Shown: positions 22,287-29,852 of the stretch, piece by piece
How positions within the stretch are numbered: position 1 is the stretch's first letter
Layout of the letters: every line of letters begins with the position of its first letter
NCBI RefSeq assembly: GCF_918741295.1
Contig: NZ_CAKKNB010000004.1
Span: 731,830 to 795,829, forward strand
Direction of reading: 5' to 3'
DNA length: 64,000 bases
Source of the DNA: Aquabacterium sp. CECT 9606
GTDB lineage: Bacteria; Pseudomonadota; Gammaproteobacteria; Burkholderiales; Burkholderiaceae_C
Program-made: the position numbers and the translations under genes
Notes under the pieces: model-generated
Told to the model about the DNA's origin: nothing
Seen by the model: the letters and a program-made list of their open reading frames with translations, nothing else
Database searches by the model: none

Positions 22287-22727
22287 ATGAACACCGTTGA
22301 GTTTCACCATGGCATGAGCGACAAGCTGTCTTACGCTTGTCGGCTGCTTCGCAAAGCGTATAAAAGCGGTGCGGGCGTGTTGGTCACGGGCGATGCCAAC
22401 ACGCTCAAGTCACTGGACCGCCAACTCTGGGTGTTCGACGAGCAAGAGTTTTTGCCGCATGTGTTGGCCACGCCCGGGCAAGACATGCCTGAGCGTTTGC
22501 ACGACACGCCGGTGTGGCTGGCGCCCCATGGCCTGGGCCAGCAGGCGCCCGGCCGACGCAACATCCTGGTCAACCTGGGGCCGGAGATGCCCGACCAGCC
22601 AGAGCGCTTCGAGCGTCTGTTCGAGATCGTTTCACTCGAACCGCACGACCGCCAGCTTGGCCGCCAGCGCTGGAAGCAATACAAGGCCCTGGGTCTGCAG
22701 ATCCAGCCGCACGAGGTGAAGGAATGA
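22287..22727 (+). CDS. holC: DNA polymerase III chi subunit
   Basis: ATG 22287 gives 146 residues. The block VEFHHGMSDKLSYACRLLRKAY is the chi N-terminus, with the usual CRLLRKA helix, and LWVFDEQEFLPHVLA and ILVNLGPEMP follow as in the family. Chi is a clamp-loader accessory subunit that binds SSB through psi. The gene lies directly after pepA, as commonly found, and its stop overlaps the next start (ATGA at 22724). Confidence 0.93.
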   Translation: MNTVEFHHGMSDKLSYACRLLRKAYKSGAGVLVTGDANTLKSLDRQLWVFDEQEFLPHVLATPGQDMPERLHDTPVWLAPHGLGQQAPGRRNILVNLGPEMPDQPERFERLFEIVSLEPHDRQLGRQRWKQYKALGLQIQPHEVKE

Positions 22728-23194
22728 ACATCCCCACCCGGCCCCATCCCGCCAATGTGCCCACGCTCACCGAGGTGATCGAATTCAACCCCGAGGGCGG
22801 GCAGCTTTTGCCGGTGCCGCAAGTGGTCGAGTCGCCTTTGCTGACGCCCGACATCGATTTTGCGCCGGCCCCTTTGCCCGTGCCCCAAGTGGTCGTGTCG
22901 TCTTCGTCCATGGTGCCCTTGGCTTCGATCCCCCATGTGGTGCCCTACACGCCGGCGGAGGCCATCGACCCCGAAGTCTCTGACGCACAGTTGTCTCAAC
23001 GCATCCTGACCGATGTGCAGCGCCAGATCGATTCGATGCTGGAGTTTCGGCTGCGCGAATCCATGCAGCCCCTGCTGGCCCAGTTCACCGAGACTTTGAT
23101 GCAGGACTTGCGCGATGAGTTGTCCCGAACCATGCGCGACGTGGTGACGCGCGCCGTGGCCCAGGAAGTGGCCAAGTTGCGCAACAACCGTTGA
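22724..23194 (+). CDS. Hypothetical protein cotranslated with holC
   Basis: ATG 22724 overlaps the holC stop, so the 156-residue product is translationally coupled to it. The N-terminal half is Pro/Val-rich and probably disordered (LLPVPQVVESPLLTPDIDF with a second VPQVV repeat). The C-terminal half (about 85-156) is a charged amphipathic helix with repeated LRDELSRTMRDVVTRAV-type heptads. Burkholderiales genomes carry a DUF2486-type protein at this position, to the best of my memory; that assignment needs a profile search. No enzymatic motif is seen. Confidence 0.78.
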   Translation: MNIPTRPHPANVPTLTEVIEFNPEGGQLLPVPQVVESPLLTPDIDFAPAPLPVPQVVVSSSSMVPLASIPHVVPYTPAEAIDPEVSDAQLSQRILTDVQRQIDSMLEFRLRESMQPLLAQFTETLMQDLRDELSRTMRDVVTRAVAQEVAKLRNNR

Positions 23195-23234
23195 TGTTTT
23201 TTCCCAGTAACGCCATTCAATGACCGAGGTGAAT

Positions 23235-24380
23235 ATGAACCAACGCTTTGCTTTGATCCCGGTGGCCGCAGCCGCTGCGGTGTTGTCCTCGTTGTGTGTG
23301 GCCGCGGCCGCGCATGCCCAGACCGTGGTTCGCATTGGCCACGTGGCGCCAGTGTCCGGGGCCCAGGCCCACTATGGCCGCGACAACGAGAATGGGGCCC
23401 GCATGGCCATCGATGAACTCAACGCCCAAGGTGTGGAGATCGGCGGCAAGAAGGTGAAGTTTGAATTGGTCGCCGAAGATGACGCGGCCGATCCCAAGCA
23501 AGGCACGGCCGCCGCCCAGAAGCTGTGCGACGCCAAGGTCAACGGCGTGGTCGGGCATCTGAACTCCGGCACCACCATCCCTGCGGCCAAAATCTACAGC
23601 CAATGCGGCCTGCCCATGGTCACGCCCTCGGCCACCAACCCCGACCTGACCACCCTGGGCTACAAGAACGTGTACCGCCTGCTGGCCAACGACAAGGCCC
23701 TGGGCGCGGGCCTGGCCGAGTACGCGTCCAAGACGCTCAAGCTCAAGAAGGTCGCCATCATTGATGACCGCACGGCCTATGGGCAAGGCGTGGCCGGTGT
23801 GTTCCGCGAAACCGCCAAGAAGCTGGGCCTGGAGGTGGTGAGCGAGCAGTTCACCAACGACAAGGCGGTGGATTTCATGTCCATCCTGACGTCGATCAAG
23901 AGCAAGAAGCCCGACGGTATCTTCTTTGGTGGCATGGACCCGCAAGCTGGCCCCATGCTGCGCCAGATGCAGCAACTGGGCCTGACCAAAGCCTACCTGT
24001 TCGGTGGCGATGGCATTTGCACCGACAAGCTCATCGAGTTGTCCAGCGGTGCCAAAACGCTGGGCAATGTGGTGTGCGCCGTGGGCGCGGCCTCGCTTGA
24101 CAAGCTGCCCGGCGGCAAGGCCTGGCGCGCCAAGTACGACGCCAAATTCCCCAAGCAGTTCCAGGTCTACTCACCCTACACCTACGATGCCACGATGGTG
24201 CTGGTGGACGCGATGAAGCGCGCTGGCTCGGCCGATCCCAAGGTGTATGCGCCCAAGCTGGCAGCCACCGACTACAACGGCATCACGGCCCGTGTGCAGT
24301 TCGAGCCCAATGGCGAGCGCAAAACCCCATCCATGACGCTGTTCGCCTACAAAGATGGCAAGAAGGTTGAGTTGAACTGA
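23235..24380 (+). CDS. Branched-chain amino-acid ABC transporter, periplasmic binding protein
   Basis: ATG 23235 follows GAGGTG (23226-23231); the upstream ATG 23220 lacks such a signal. The 381-residue product begins with a long Ala-rich signal peptide ending AHAQ, then TVVRIGHVAPVSGAQAHYGRDNENGARMAI, the LivJ/LivK pocket signature (Ser/Thr near the ligand). The rest fits the Leu/Ile/Val-binding family fold I of periplasmic receptors. No permease or ATPase gene (livHMGF) is nearby, so it is an orphan receptor that must share a transporter encoded elsewhere. Ligand identity is not readable. Confidence 0.9.
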   Translation: MNQRFALIPVAAAAAVLSSLCVAAAAHAQTVVRIGHVAPVSGAQAHYGRDNENGARMAIDELNAQGVEIGGKKVKFELVAEDDAADPKQGTAAAQKLCDAKVNGVVGHLNSGTTIPAAKIYSQCGLPMVTPSATNPDLTTLGYKNVYRLLANDKALGAGLAEYASKTLKLKKVAIIDDRTAYGQGVAGVFRETAKKLGLEVVSEQFTNDKAVDFMSILTSIKSKKPDGIFFGGMDPQAGPMLRQMQQLGLTKAYLFGGDGICTDKLIELSSGAKTLGNVVCAVGAASLDKLPGGKAWRAKYDAKFPKQFQVYSPYTYDATMVLVDAMKRAGSADPKVYAPKLAATDYNGITARVQFEPNGERKTPSMTLFAYKDGKKVELN

Positions 24381-24407
24381 TTGACTCGAATCGAGCGAAA
24401 GCCTTGC

Positions 24408-24413
24408 TACAAT
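24408..24413 (+). promoter_or_regulatory. -10 element of the tRNA-Ser promoter
   Basis: TACAAT lies 10 bp upstream of the tRNA-Ser 5' end. TTGACT at 24381-24386 is close to a -35 consensus but 21 bp away, which is longer than normal. Confidence 0.5.
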
Positions 24414-24423
24414 AGCGGGCTTC

Positions 24424-24515
<92 letters not shown>

Positions 24516-24524
24516 AATAGATCG

Positions 24525-24570
24525 GCCCCAAAATCCTAGTCAATCAATGACTACGATTCTGGGGCTTTTT
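24525..24570 (+). terminator. Terminator after tRNA-Ser
   Basis: A long imperfect stem starts GCCCCA (24525-24530) and closes TGGGGC (24560-24565), with inner pairing AGTCA/TGACT, and is followed by TTTTT (24566-24570). It lies inside the islet, so it was brought in or rebuilt at insertion, while the original terminator probably lies at 26449-26474. Confidence 0.85.
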
Positions 24571-24598
24571 CTATTTCCCCCAAGAGTTACACATGTGC

Positions 24599-25563
24599 CT
24601 AGCCGTCTTTAGGTAGATTCTGCTCAACTAATGCCGAACTCCTTTGATCAGTTGGGAGGTGGGGCACTGCAGGCGGATGTGCAGCAGCTTCAGCCGGCTT
24701 AATTTGCGGGCGGCGGAATGTCATCTGATGGCGCATCATTCGGCAGACTCCATCCAGACCTGGAAAAAGAGCGGCAGCTGAGAGGCCCATGAACTGGAGG
24801 TCTTCCAGAGCCTCACTGGCGCAACTGATCGGCACATCTGCTGCAAAGAGGAATCTTTCGCCAATGTGCGCCTGCGCCTTAATAAGATGGGTTTCCAACT
24901 CTAGGATATTGGTGACCAGAAACTGACCACGCTGTGCATATAGGCGGGGGTTGAGCCTGGCCGATACGTTTAGGTAAGCGATATACGGCCCGACCTGTGG
25001 AAGCGCACGACTGGAAATTTCAAGGCGTCTACAAACTTCCTGTTAAGCGCATAGACCCGAACGTGTGTTGCATCAGGCCGCGTGCCGAGACTATCAAGCG
25101 CATCAGAGAAGGCAAAGAATGCAGCCACGTAGGGAGAGCCGGTCCAATCAAGCATTGGGGTGGGCAGTCCATGATGCTGCGCTAATCCTAGTACCGTTGA
25201 AAAATCATCGCCATCGCCTAACTTGAACTGCATCTGAAGGAGCGCTTCGGCGTGGTTAGAAAATTCAGGGAGCTCATCGGTGCAGAACCTATCCAGCCTG
25301 CACCTGCCCATTCGGTGCAAAGTTGTCTGCAGTTTGAATTCCCTGTTTCCATGACCTCGGAACGACACCGCGTCGTGATCGGTGCGAACCTGGGAGGCCC
25401 AAGCCTTGAATTCGTTCCAACTACTGCAGGTGTCTGAAGGAAGTGTACGAGGGGGGTCTATGGGTGCAAACAAGATGGAGTTCTCAGGTCTCCCCAGCTC
25501 CGTATTCCACTGTCCGGCTGTGCCAGTGGCGCTGCTCTTGAGCTCGATGCGGGCCAGCAGCAT
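24599..25563 (-). pseudogene. FRG-domain protein gene, frameshifted
   Basis: Two minus-strand reading frames together encode one FRG-domain protein of about 320 residues. The upstream part (25563 to about 25005) carries VSFRGHGNREFKLQTTLHR (the F-R-G motif) and GLAQHHGLPTPMLDWTGSPY with the conserved HGLPT-DWT block. A missing base near 24994-25005 then breaks the frame, which ends at 24970. The other frame continues without a gap as PQVGPYIAYLNVSARLNPRL..., then HLIKAQAHIGERFLFAADVP to the stop at 24599. Upstream of ATG 25563 the same frame stays coding-like (LYAPQWAELSAIQQE) back to a TAA near 25643, and GTG 25665 sits 5 bp past the parE stop, so a second lesion near the 5' end is possible. 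FRG-domain function is unsettled. Confidence 0.75.
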
Positions 25564-25669
25564 CTCTTGTTGTATGGCCGACAGCTCTGCCCATTGAGGC
25601 GCATAGAGCCCTCCAAGGTGTGGACGGCGGTGTACTTAGGCAGGCGAGGGCGCGTTGCCCGTCACGGGG

Positions 25670-25990
25670 CTATTCGTCGATGCCCAATAGACGCCACCAA
25701 TCCATGGCGCCATGCAGAACGCGCACGATGGACACGCCGTCTTGGCGGGGTACGTAAAAGATCAGGTGGTTGTCAAAGTCTTTGACACGCCACTTCCGCA
25801 TCCCGCTCATGGCAGGGTTCTTGAGCTTCAACTGAGCGCCCATTTTGGGCTGCTCAGCCAGGTCGTTGAAGCTGGCTTCTGCATTGGACAGAAAACGCTC
25901 GGCCACATTCAGGCCAGCGTTTTCCGCCAGGTAGACGAAGTGCTCCACCAGGTCATTGCGGGCGGCGGCACGTTGGTAAACCGTGGGCAT
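25670..25990 (-). CDS. RelE/ParE-family toxin
   Basis: The 106-residue product starts MPTVYQRAAARNDLVEHFVYLAENAGLNVAERF, typical of ParE-type toxins, with the family closing block KWRVKDFDNHLIFYVPRQDGVSIVRVLHGAMDW. Members of this superfamily are either gyrase poisons (ParE) or ribosome-dependent mRNA endonucleases (RelE). The sequence is closer to ParE, and no RelE catalytic triad is visible. ATG 25990 overlaps the antitoxin stop by one base (TGATG). It lies inside the tRNA-Ser islet. Confidence 0.92.
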   Translation of the reverse strand: MPTVYQRAAARNDLVEHFVYLAENAGLNVAERFLSNAEASFNDLAEQPKMGAQLKLKNPAMSGMRKWRVKDFDNHLIFYVPRQDGVSIVRVLHGAMDWWRLLGIDE

Positions 25991-26256
25991 CAGCTCGTTT
26001 TCTTTCGCGCCTGTACCCTCGCCAGGGCTTCAGCGCGAATGGCGCTCCAGTCTGATGGTGTCAACTCGCTCTCGGCGGTGTTGAGCCCCTCCAGCAGCTT
26101 GGCTTCAAGCTGTTCCTCGGCTTTGCGCTTCTCGTCGGCACGGATCAACTCACGCACGTATTCGCTGGCGCTGCTGTAGCGACCTTGGGAGACTTGCCCG
26201 TCCACGAACTGCTTCAGCGGGTCGGGCAAGGAAATATTCATGCTTTGCATGGGCAC
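25990..26256 (-). CDS. ParD-type antitoxin
   Basis: The product is up to 88 residues, beginning MNISLPDPLKQFVDGQV after a short leader that has three in-frame ATG codons (26256, 26250, 26241). The ribbon-helix-helix DNA-binding segment is NISLPD...YSSASEYVRELIRADE. The C-terminal tail (LNTAESELTPSDWSAIRAEALARV) is expected to wrap the toxin. It neutralises the downstream ParE and probably represses the operon through the dyads at 26276-26310. Confidence 0.92.
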   Translation of the reverse strand: MPMQSMNISLPDPLKQFVDGQVSQGRYSSASEYVRELIRADEKRKAEEQLEAKLLEGLNTAESELTPSDWSAIRAEALARVQARKKTS

Positions 26257-26275
26257 CTCGCTTTCTCCAGCACAT

Positions 26276-26310
26276 TGCCATAAATGGCATTAAATGGCAA
26301 GAACTGCCAT
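26276..26310 (-). promoter_or_regulatory. Candidate operator of parDE
   Basis: Four half-sites, TGCCAT (26276), ATGGCA (26284), ATGGCA (26294) and TGCCAT (26305), form two dyads 20 bp upstream of the earliest parD start. Repeated short dyads are typical for ribbon-helix-helix autoregulation. Confidence 0.6.
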
Positions 26311-26423
26311 TGGGTGGCGTGCATTGAGGCTGCGGCATCTGGGGGACTTATTGGGGTACTTGCGTCCAATCCAATCACCCACAAAGCCAGCATTCACGCC
26401 TTGCCACCCATGATGTGAACGAG

Positions 26424-26438
26424 GCCCTCTCCGCCATG
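26424..26438 (+). repeat. att-like direct repeat, distal copy
   Basis: GCCCTCTCCGCCATG is an exact 15-bp copy of 24501-24515, including the encoded CCA. The two copies are 1923 bp apart, and the interval contains parDE and the FRG gene. The bases on either side of the two copies do not match, so the repeat is exactly this long. Confidence 0.75.
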
Positions 26439-26448
26439 GATATGAACT

Positions 26449-26474
26449 AAGCCCTTGATCTCAAGGGCTTTTTT
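26449..26474 (+). terminator. Terminator, probably the original one of tRNA-Ser
   Basis: Perfect 10-bp stem AAGCCCTTGA/TCAAGGGCTT (26449-26458 with 26461-26470), 2-nt loop (likely 4 nt in practice), T-run to 26474. It sits 10 bp after the distal repeat, the distance expected for the tRNA-Ser terminator before the islet entered. Confidence 0.85.
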
Positions 26475-26516
26475 CTTTTGTGCATTTCAATGCACTTCGT
26501 TGCGCACGCAAGCCTC

Positions 26517-27134
26517 TCAAGGCTTGGCCAACAAGCCCAATTCCACCATCTTGATCATGTGCTCAACGGCTTGTTCAAGCACCTGGGGCTTCAGGTTCAG
26601 CCGGTGGATGCAATTGCCATTCATCACACCTGCCATGCCATGCACGGTGGACCAGATGTACAGCGCGTCCAGATCCACCCTGTCTTGCATGGCGGCCGAT
26701 TCGCCATGCAGGCGACGCAGCGCGTTGCGCAAGATGTCATAGGCGTGAACAGCGTCCCGGATCAGGTCCGGGTGTTCGGCTGATTGGGGCCACGGCGTGT
26801 CAAACATCAGGCGGTATTCCAGCACGTGATCACGGGCATAACTGAGGTACTGGCGCCCCAAGGCGGCCAAGTCTTCCTTGGGGTCTTCAAACTGACCGCG
26901 GGCGTCCAGATGCGCAGCAAACCGCTGAAGGCAGCGCCCCATCACCTCGGCCAGCAGGTGATCGCGGCTGGGGTAGTGCTTGTAGGGCGCCTGGTGCGAA
27001 ACCCCCAGTTTTCGGGCCACATCCCGCAGGCTCAGGTTCTCCACACCCTTTTCGGCGATGACTTCTTGAGCGGCGATGACACACGCCTCTCGCAGGTCGA
27101 GGGGGGGCGCGGGCGATTGGCTTTTCTTGGGCAT
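26517..27134 (-). CDS. TetR-family regulator of the divergent RND pump (predicted)
   Basis: The 205-residue product has an N-terminal TetR helix-turn-helix (VENLSLRDVARKLGVSHQAPYKHYPSRDHLLAEV, residues about 35-68) and a C-terminal WHG-type ligand domain (LYIWSTVHGMAGVMNGN). It is transcribed away from the OMF-MFP-RND operon, with a large inverted repeat between them that covers both predicted promoters. This is the usual arrangement of a local repressor of an efflux pump, so autorepression and pump repression are inferred. The inducer is not known. Confidence 0.9.
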   Translation of the reverse strand: MPKKSQSPAPPLDLREACVIAAQEVIAEKGVENLSLRDVARKLGVSHQAPYKHYPSRDHLLAEVMGRCLQRFAAHLDARGQFEDPKEDLAALGRQYLSYARDHVLEYRLMFDTPWPQSAEHPDLIRDAVHAYDILRNALRRLHGESAAMQDRVDLDALYIWSTVHGMAGVMNGNCIHRLNLKPQVLEQAVEHMIKMVELGLLAKP

Positions 27135-27190
27135 GCGGTGGAGTCTAGTGGCCGGGATTCAGGGCGCCAGTTTACCGGGTGAAGACACCA

Positions 27191-27238
27191 GGTTGACACT
27201 GTCTACATTTGTAAGCAAAATGGTAGACACTGTCAACC
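27191..27238. promoter_or_regulatory. Overlapping divergent promoters inside a long inverted repeat
   Basis: GGTTGACACTGTCTAC (27191-27206) and GTAGACACTGTCAACC (27223-27238) are nearly perfect mirror arms. On the plus strand TTGACA (27193-27198), a 17-bp spacer and CAAAAT (27216-27221) form a promoter for the efflux operon. On the minus strand TTGACA (27236-27231), a 17-bp spacer and TACAAA (27213-27208) form one for the regulator. A dimer of the TetR protein on each arm would block both -35 boxes. Confidence 0.72.
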
Positions 27239-27252
27239 ATTGAAGCGAAATC

Positions 27253-28743
27253 ATGTCTTTTTCGCCACTGCGGCTCCAGCCATTTGCCCCTTTGCTCGCC
27301 GTGTGCCTGGCCGCCTTGCTGTCGGCTTGCGCCTCGCACCAAACTGAGCCGCCCGATGTGTCGGCTGCCGAGGACGCAAGCTTTCGGCAGGCGCCGGACC
27401 CAGCACCTGCGGTCGAGTCAAACTGGTGGCGAGGCTTTGACGACGCGGCGCTCATGGCCCTGGTTCAGCGTGCCCAATCAGCCAACCACGATGTCCGCAT
27501 CGCAGTGCAGCGTGTGCGGCAAGCCCGCGCTGGGCAGACGGCGGTGGCGTCCAGGCTCTGGCCCACGGTGTCGCTCACAGGATCGGCGTCTGACGAACGC
27601 AGCGGCTTGCCCGAGCAGGTCAAACAAGGCAAGCCTGACACGCGGGCCTACCGGGGCGCACTGGACCTGGGGTGGGAGCTCGACGTGTTTGGCGCCGCAC
27701 GCGCTGGCGCCGATGCCGCTGAGCTGGATGCGCTGACCGCCGAAGAGGGCGTTGACACGGCGCGCTGGCTGGTGAGCAGCGAAGTTGCAAGGCAGTACAT
27801 CGTTTGGCAAAGCGCGCGTCTGCGGCTGGCCAAGCTGGATGCCTTGTTGAAAGCCCAGGCCGACACCGAGCGGCTGACCCGCAGCAGGGAGGCCGCGGGC
27901 CTGGCCAGCCGCTTCGACGTGGCGCGGGCCGCGGGTGAGGTGCAAGCGCTTGCCGCGCAACTGCCGCCTTTGAGGACCTTGGTGGCCGTGACCGAGACTC
28001 AATTGGCAGTCCTGGTGGGCGCCAATCCCAACCGGCCATTGACCGAGTTGGACGTTTCCACGGCGCCATGGCTGCCCACCCCACCACGCTTGTCCGCCAG
28101 GCAGCCTGTCGATCTGTTGATGCGGCGCCCCGATCTGCGCGTGGCGCAAAAGCTGTTCATGGCCGAAGCCGCACGCCTGCGCGAGGCCCAAGCCGACCGG
28201 TGGCCCAAGTTTTTCCTGGCCGCGGCGTTCGGGCGGCAGGATCTGCGCCTCAATGCGCTGGACTTGTCACCGGTGCGGTACAGCACCGCGGCGCTGGCAT
28301 TCACCATGCCCTTGTTTGACGCGGGTCGCTTGCGTGCGGCCGTTGAGCGGCAATCCGCCAAAGAGCGCATGGCCACTTTGCAGTACGAGAAGGCCGTGCT
28401 CGGCGCCGTCAAGGACGTTGACGACAGCCTGGTGGCCCTGGCCCAGGAGCGTGATCGCTCGGCCGCGCTGGACGCCACCACCCAGCAAAGGCGCACGGGC
28501 TTGCGCCATGCCGAATCGCTCTACCGCGAAGGCCAGATCGACCTGCTCCAACTGCTCGATGCGCAGCGTGCCGTGATCGCCGCCGAACTGTCGGCCATCG
28601 ATGGCCAGGCCCAGCTGGCGCTGAACACGGTTCAGCTCGCCTCGGCCCTGGGCGGCGGATGGCAGGACATGCCTGCCGCCGTGACCTCCAACACCCACAC
28701 CAGTACCACGACCCCCAGTCTCGCTCCTGAAAGCTTGCCATGA
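27253..28743 (+). CDS. RND efflux system outer-membrane lipoprotein (NodT family)
   Basis: The 496-residue product has a lipoprotein signal with lipobox LSAC (Cys about 26) and two repeats of the TolC/OprM fold. SNWWRGFDDAALMALVQRAQSANHDVRIA is the typical NodT N-terminus, DLGWELDVFGAARAGADAAE the first repeat end, and LMRRPDLRVAQKLFMAEAARLREAQADRWP the second. OMF proteins form the trimeric outer-membrane channel of tripartite pumps. The gene is the first of the operon, and its stop overlaps the next start by 4 bp. Confidence 0.93.
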   Translation: MSFSPLRLQPFAPLLAVCLAALLSACASHQTEPPDVSAAEDASFRQAPDPAPAVESNWWRGFDDAALMALVQRAQSANHDVRIAVQRVRQARAGQTAVASRLWPTVSLTGSASDERSGLPEQVKQGKPDTRAYRGALDLGWELDVFGAARAGADAAELDALTAEEGVDTARWLVSSEVARQYIVWQSARLRLAKLDALLKAQADTERLTRSREAAGLASRFDVARAAGEVQALAAQLPPLRTLVAVTETQLAVLVGANPNRPLTELDVSTAPWLPTPPRLSARQPVDLLMRRPDLRVAQKLFMAEAARLREAQADRWPKFFLAAAFGRQDLRLNALDLSPVRYSTAALAFTMPLFDAGRLRAAVERQSAKERMATLQYEKAVLGAVKDVDDSLVALAQERDRSAALDATTQQRRTGLRHAESLYREGQIDLLQLLDAQRAVIAAELSAIDGQAQLALNTVQLASALGGGWQDMPAAVTSNTHTSTTTPSLAPESLP

Positions 28744-29852
28744 TTGACGCCTCCAACTTCCGCCTGATGAAGCTTGCCCATGCCCTGGTCTGGACGGGCC
28801 TGATCCTCAGTGGCCTGGCGGTTCTCTCCGCTTGCTCGCCCGCCGCTGAAAAAGTGCCGCCCATTCCAGCCGTCTACGTCACGCCGGTGCACAACGACCA
28901 CGGCGAAGACGTGCGCATCCTGAGTGGCGCCGTTCGCCCTCGCATTGAGAGCGATCTGGCGTTCCGCGCCGGGGGCAAGGTCACTGCACGCCTGGTCGAC
29001 ATTGGCCAGGCCGTGCGGGCCGGCCAGCCGCTGGCGCGCATCGATGCGGCCGACTACCAACTGGCCGCAGACGCCGCCGCCGAGCAGCTGCGCGCGGCGC
29101 AGGTGGATGCCACGCAGGCGGCCAGCGATGCGGCACGCTTCAAGCGCCTGCTGGCCGACGGCTCGGTGGGCGCTGCCGACCAAGAGCGGCAACAGGCCCG
29201 CGCGGACGCCGCTGCGGCGCGCCTGGTGCAGGCCGAACGGCAGCTGGAGGTGCTGCGCAACCGAGCGGGCTATGCCGTGCTGGCCGCGCCCTTCGATGGC
29301 GTGGTGACCGGCCTGCAGGTCGAGGTGGGGCAGATGGTGGCCGAAGGGCAGCCCGTGATGGTGCTGGCCAAGCCCGGCGAGCTGGAAGTTGTGGTCGATG
29401 TGCCTGAAGCCCTCGCGGCAAGCTTGCGCGAGCAACTGGCTCAGGCGCGCATTGCTGGCATGCCGGACATGGTGAAGCTCAACCTGCGCGAGTTGGCGCC
29501 CACCGCTTCGGCGCAGACCCGCACCTTCCGGGCGCGCTACGCCATCGCCTCGCCACCACCTGGATTGCGCATGGGTGTGACCGCCGATGTGCAACTGGCA
29601 CGAAAGGGCGCAGCCGCCTCTGCTGAACTGCCATCGGGCGCACTGCTCACGACCAACAAGAACCCGTCGGTCTGGCTGGTCAATGACAAGGTTGGCATCC
29701 TGGCACGCCATCCGGTCACGCTGCTGTCGCAGTCCACCGACCGTGTGCGGGTCACCGGCCTGCCCGACGGTGCGCTTGTCGTATCGGCGGGCGCGCAGAA
29801 GCTCGATGCGGGCATGAAGGTGCAGGCCGTGATGCGCCCCGGGAGCCTGTGA
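28740..29852 (+). CDS. RND efflux periplasmic adaptor (MFP)
   Basis: The 370-residue product overlaps the OMF stop (ATGA) and has a lipobox LSAC at about residue 24. The lipoyl half-motifs GKVTARLVDIGQAVRAGQPLARID and APFDGVVTGLQVEVGQMV flank a coiled-coil hairpin rich in Ala and Gln (about 100-165), followed by a beta-barrel domain. This is the HlyD/AcrA-like adaptor that joins the inner-membrane RND protein to the outer-membrane channel. Substrate is not readable from it. Confidence 0.93.
   Translation: MIDASNFRLMKLAHALVWTGLILSGLAVLSACSPAAEKVPPIPAVYVTPVHNDHGEDVRILSGAVRPRIESDLAFRAGGKVTARLVDIGQAVRAGQPLARIDAADYQLAADAAAEQLRAAQVDATQAASDAARFKRLLADGSVGAADQERQQARADAAAARLVQAERQLEVLRNRAGYAVLAAPFDGVVTGLQVEVGQMVAEGQPVMVLAKPGELEVVVDVPEALAASLREQLAQARIAGMPDMVKLNLRELAPTASAQTRTFRARYAIASPPPGLRMGVTADVQLARKGAAASAELPSGALLTTNKNPSVWLVNDKVGILARHPVTLLSQSTDRVRVTGLPDGALVVSAGAQKLDAGMKVQAVMRPGSL

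Noticed and set aside
24599-24898. 99-codon minus-strand open frame as an independent gene
   Set aside because: Its sequence continues the FRG-domain protein of the neighbouring frame, so it is part of that gene.
26311-26423. Possible integrase remnant next to the distal att-like repeat
   Set aside because: Translating this stretch in one minus-strand frame showed stops and no integrase motif.
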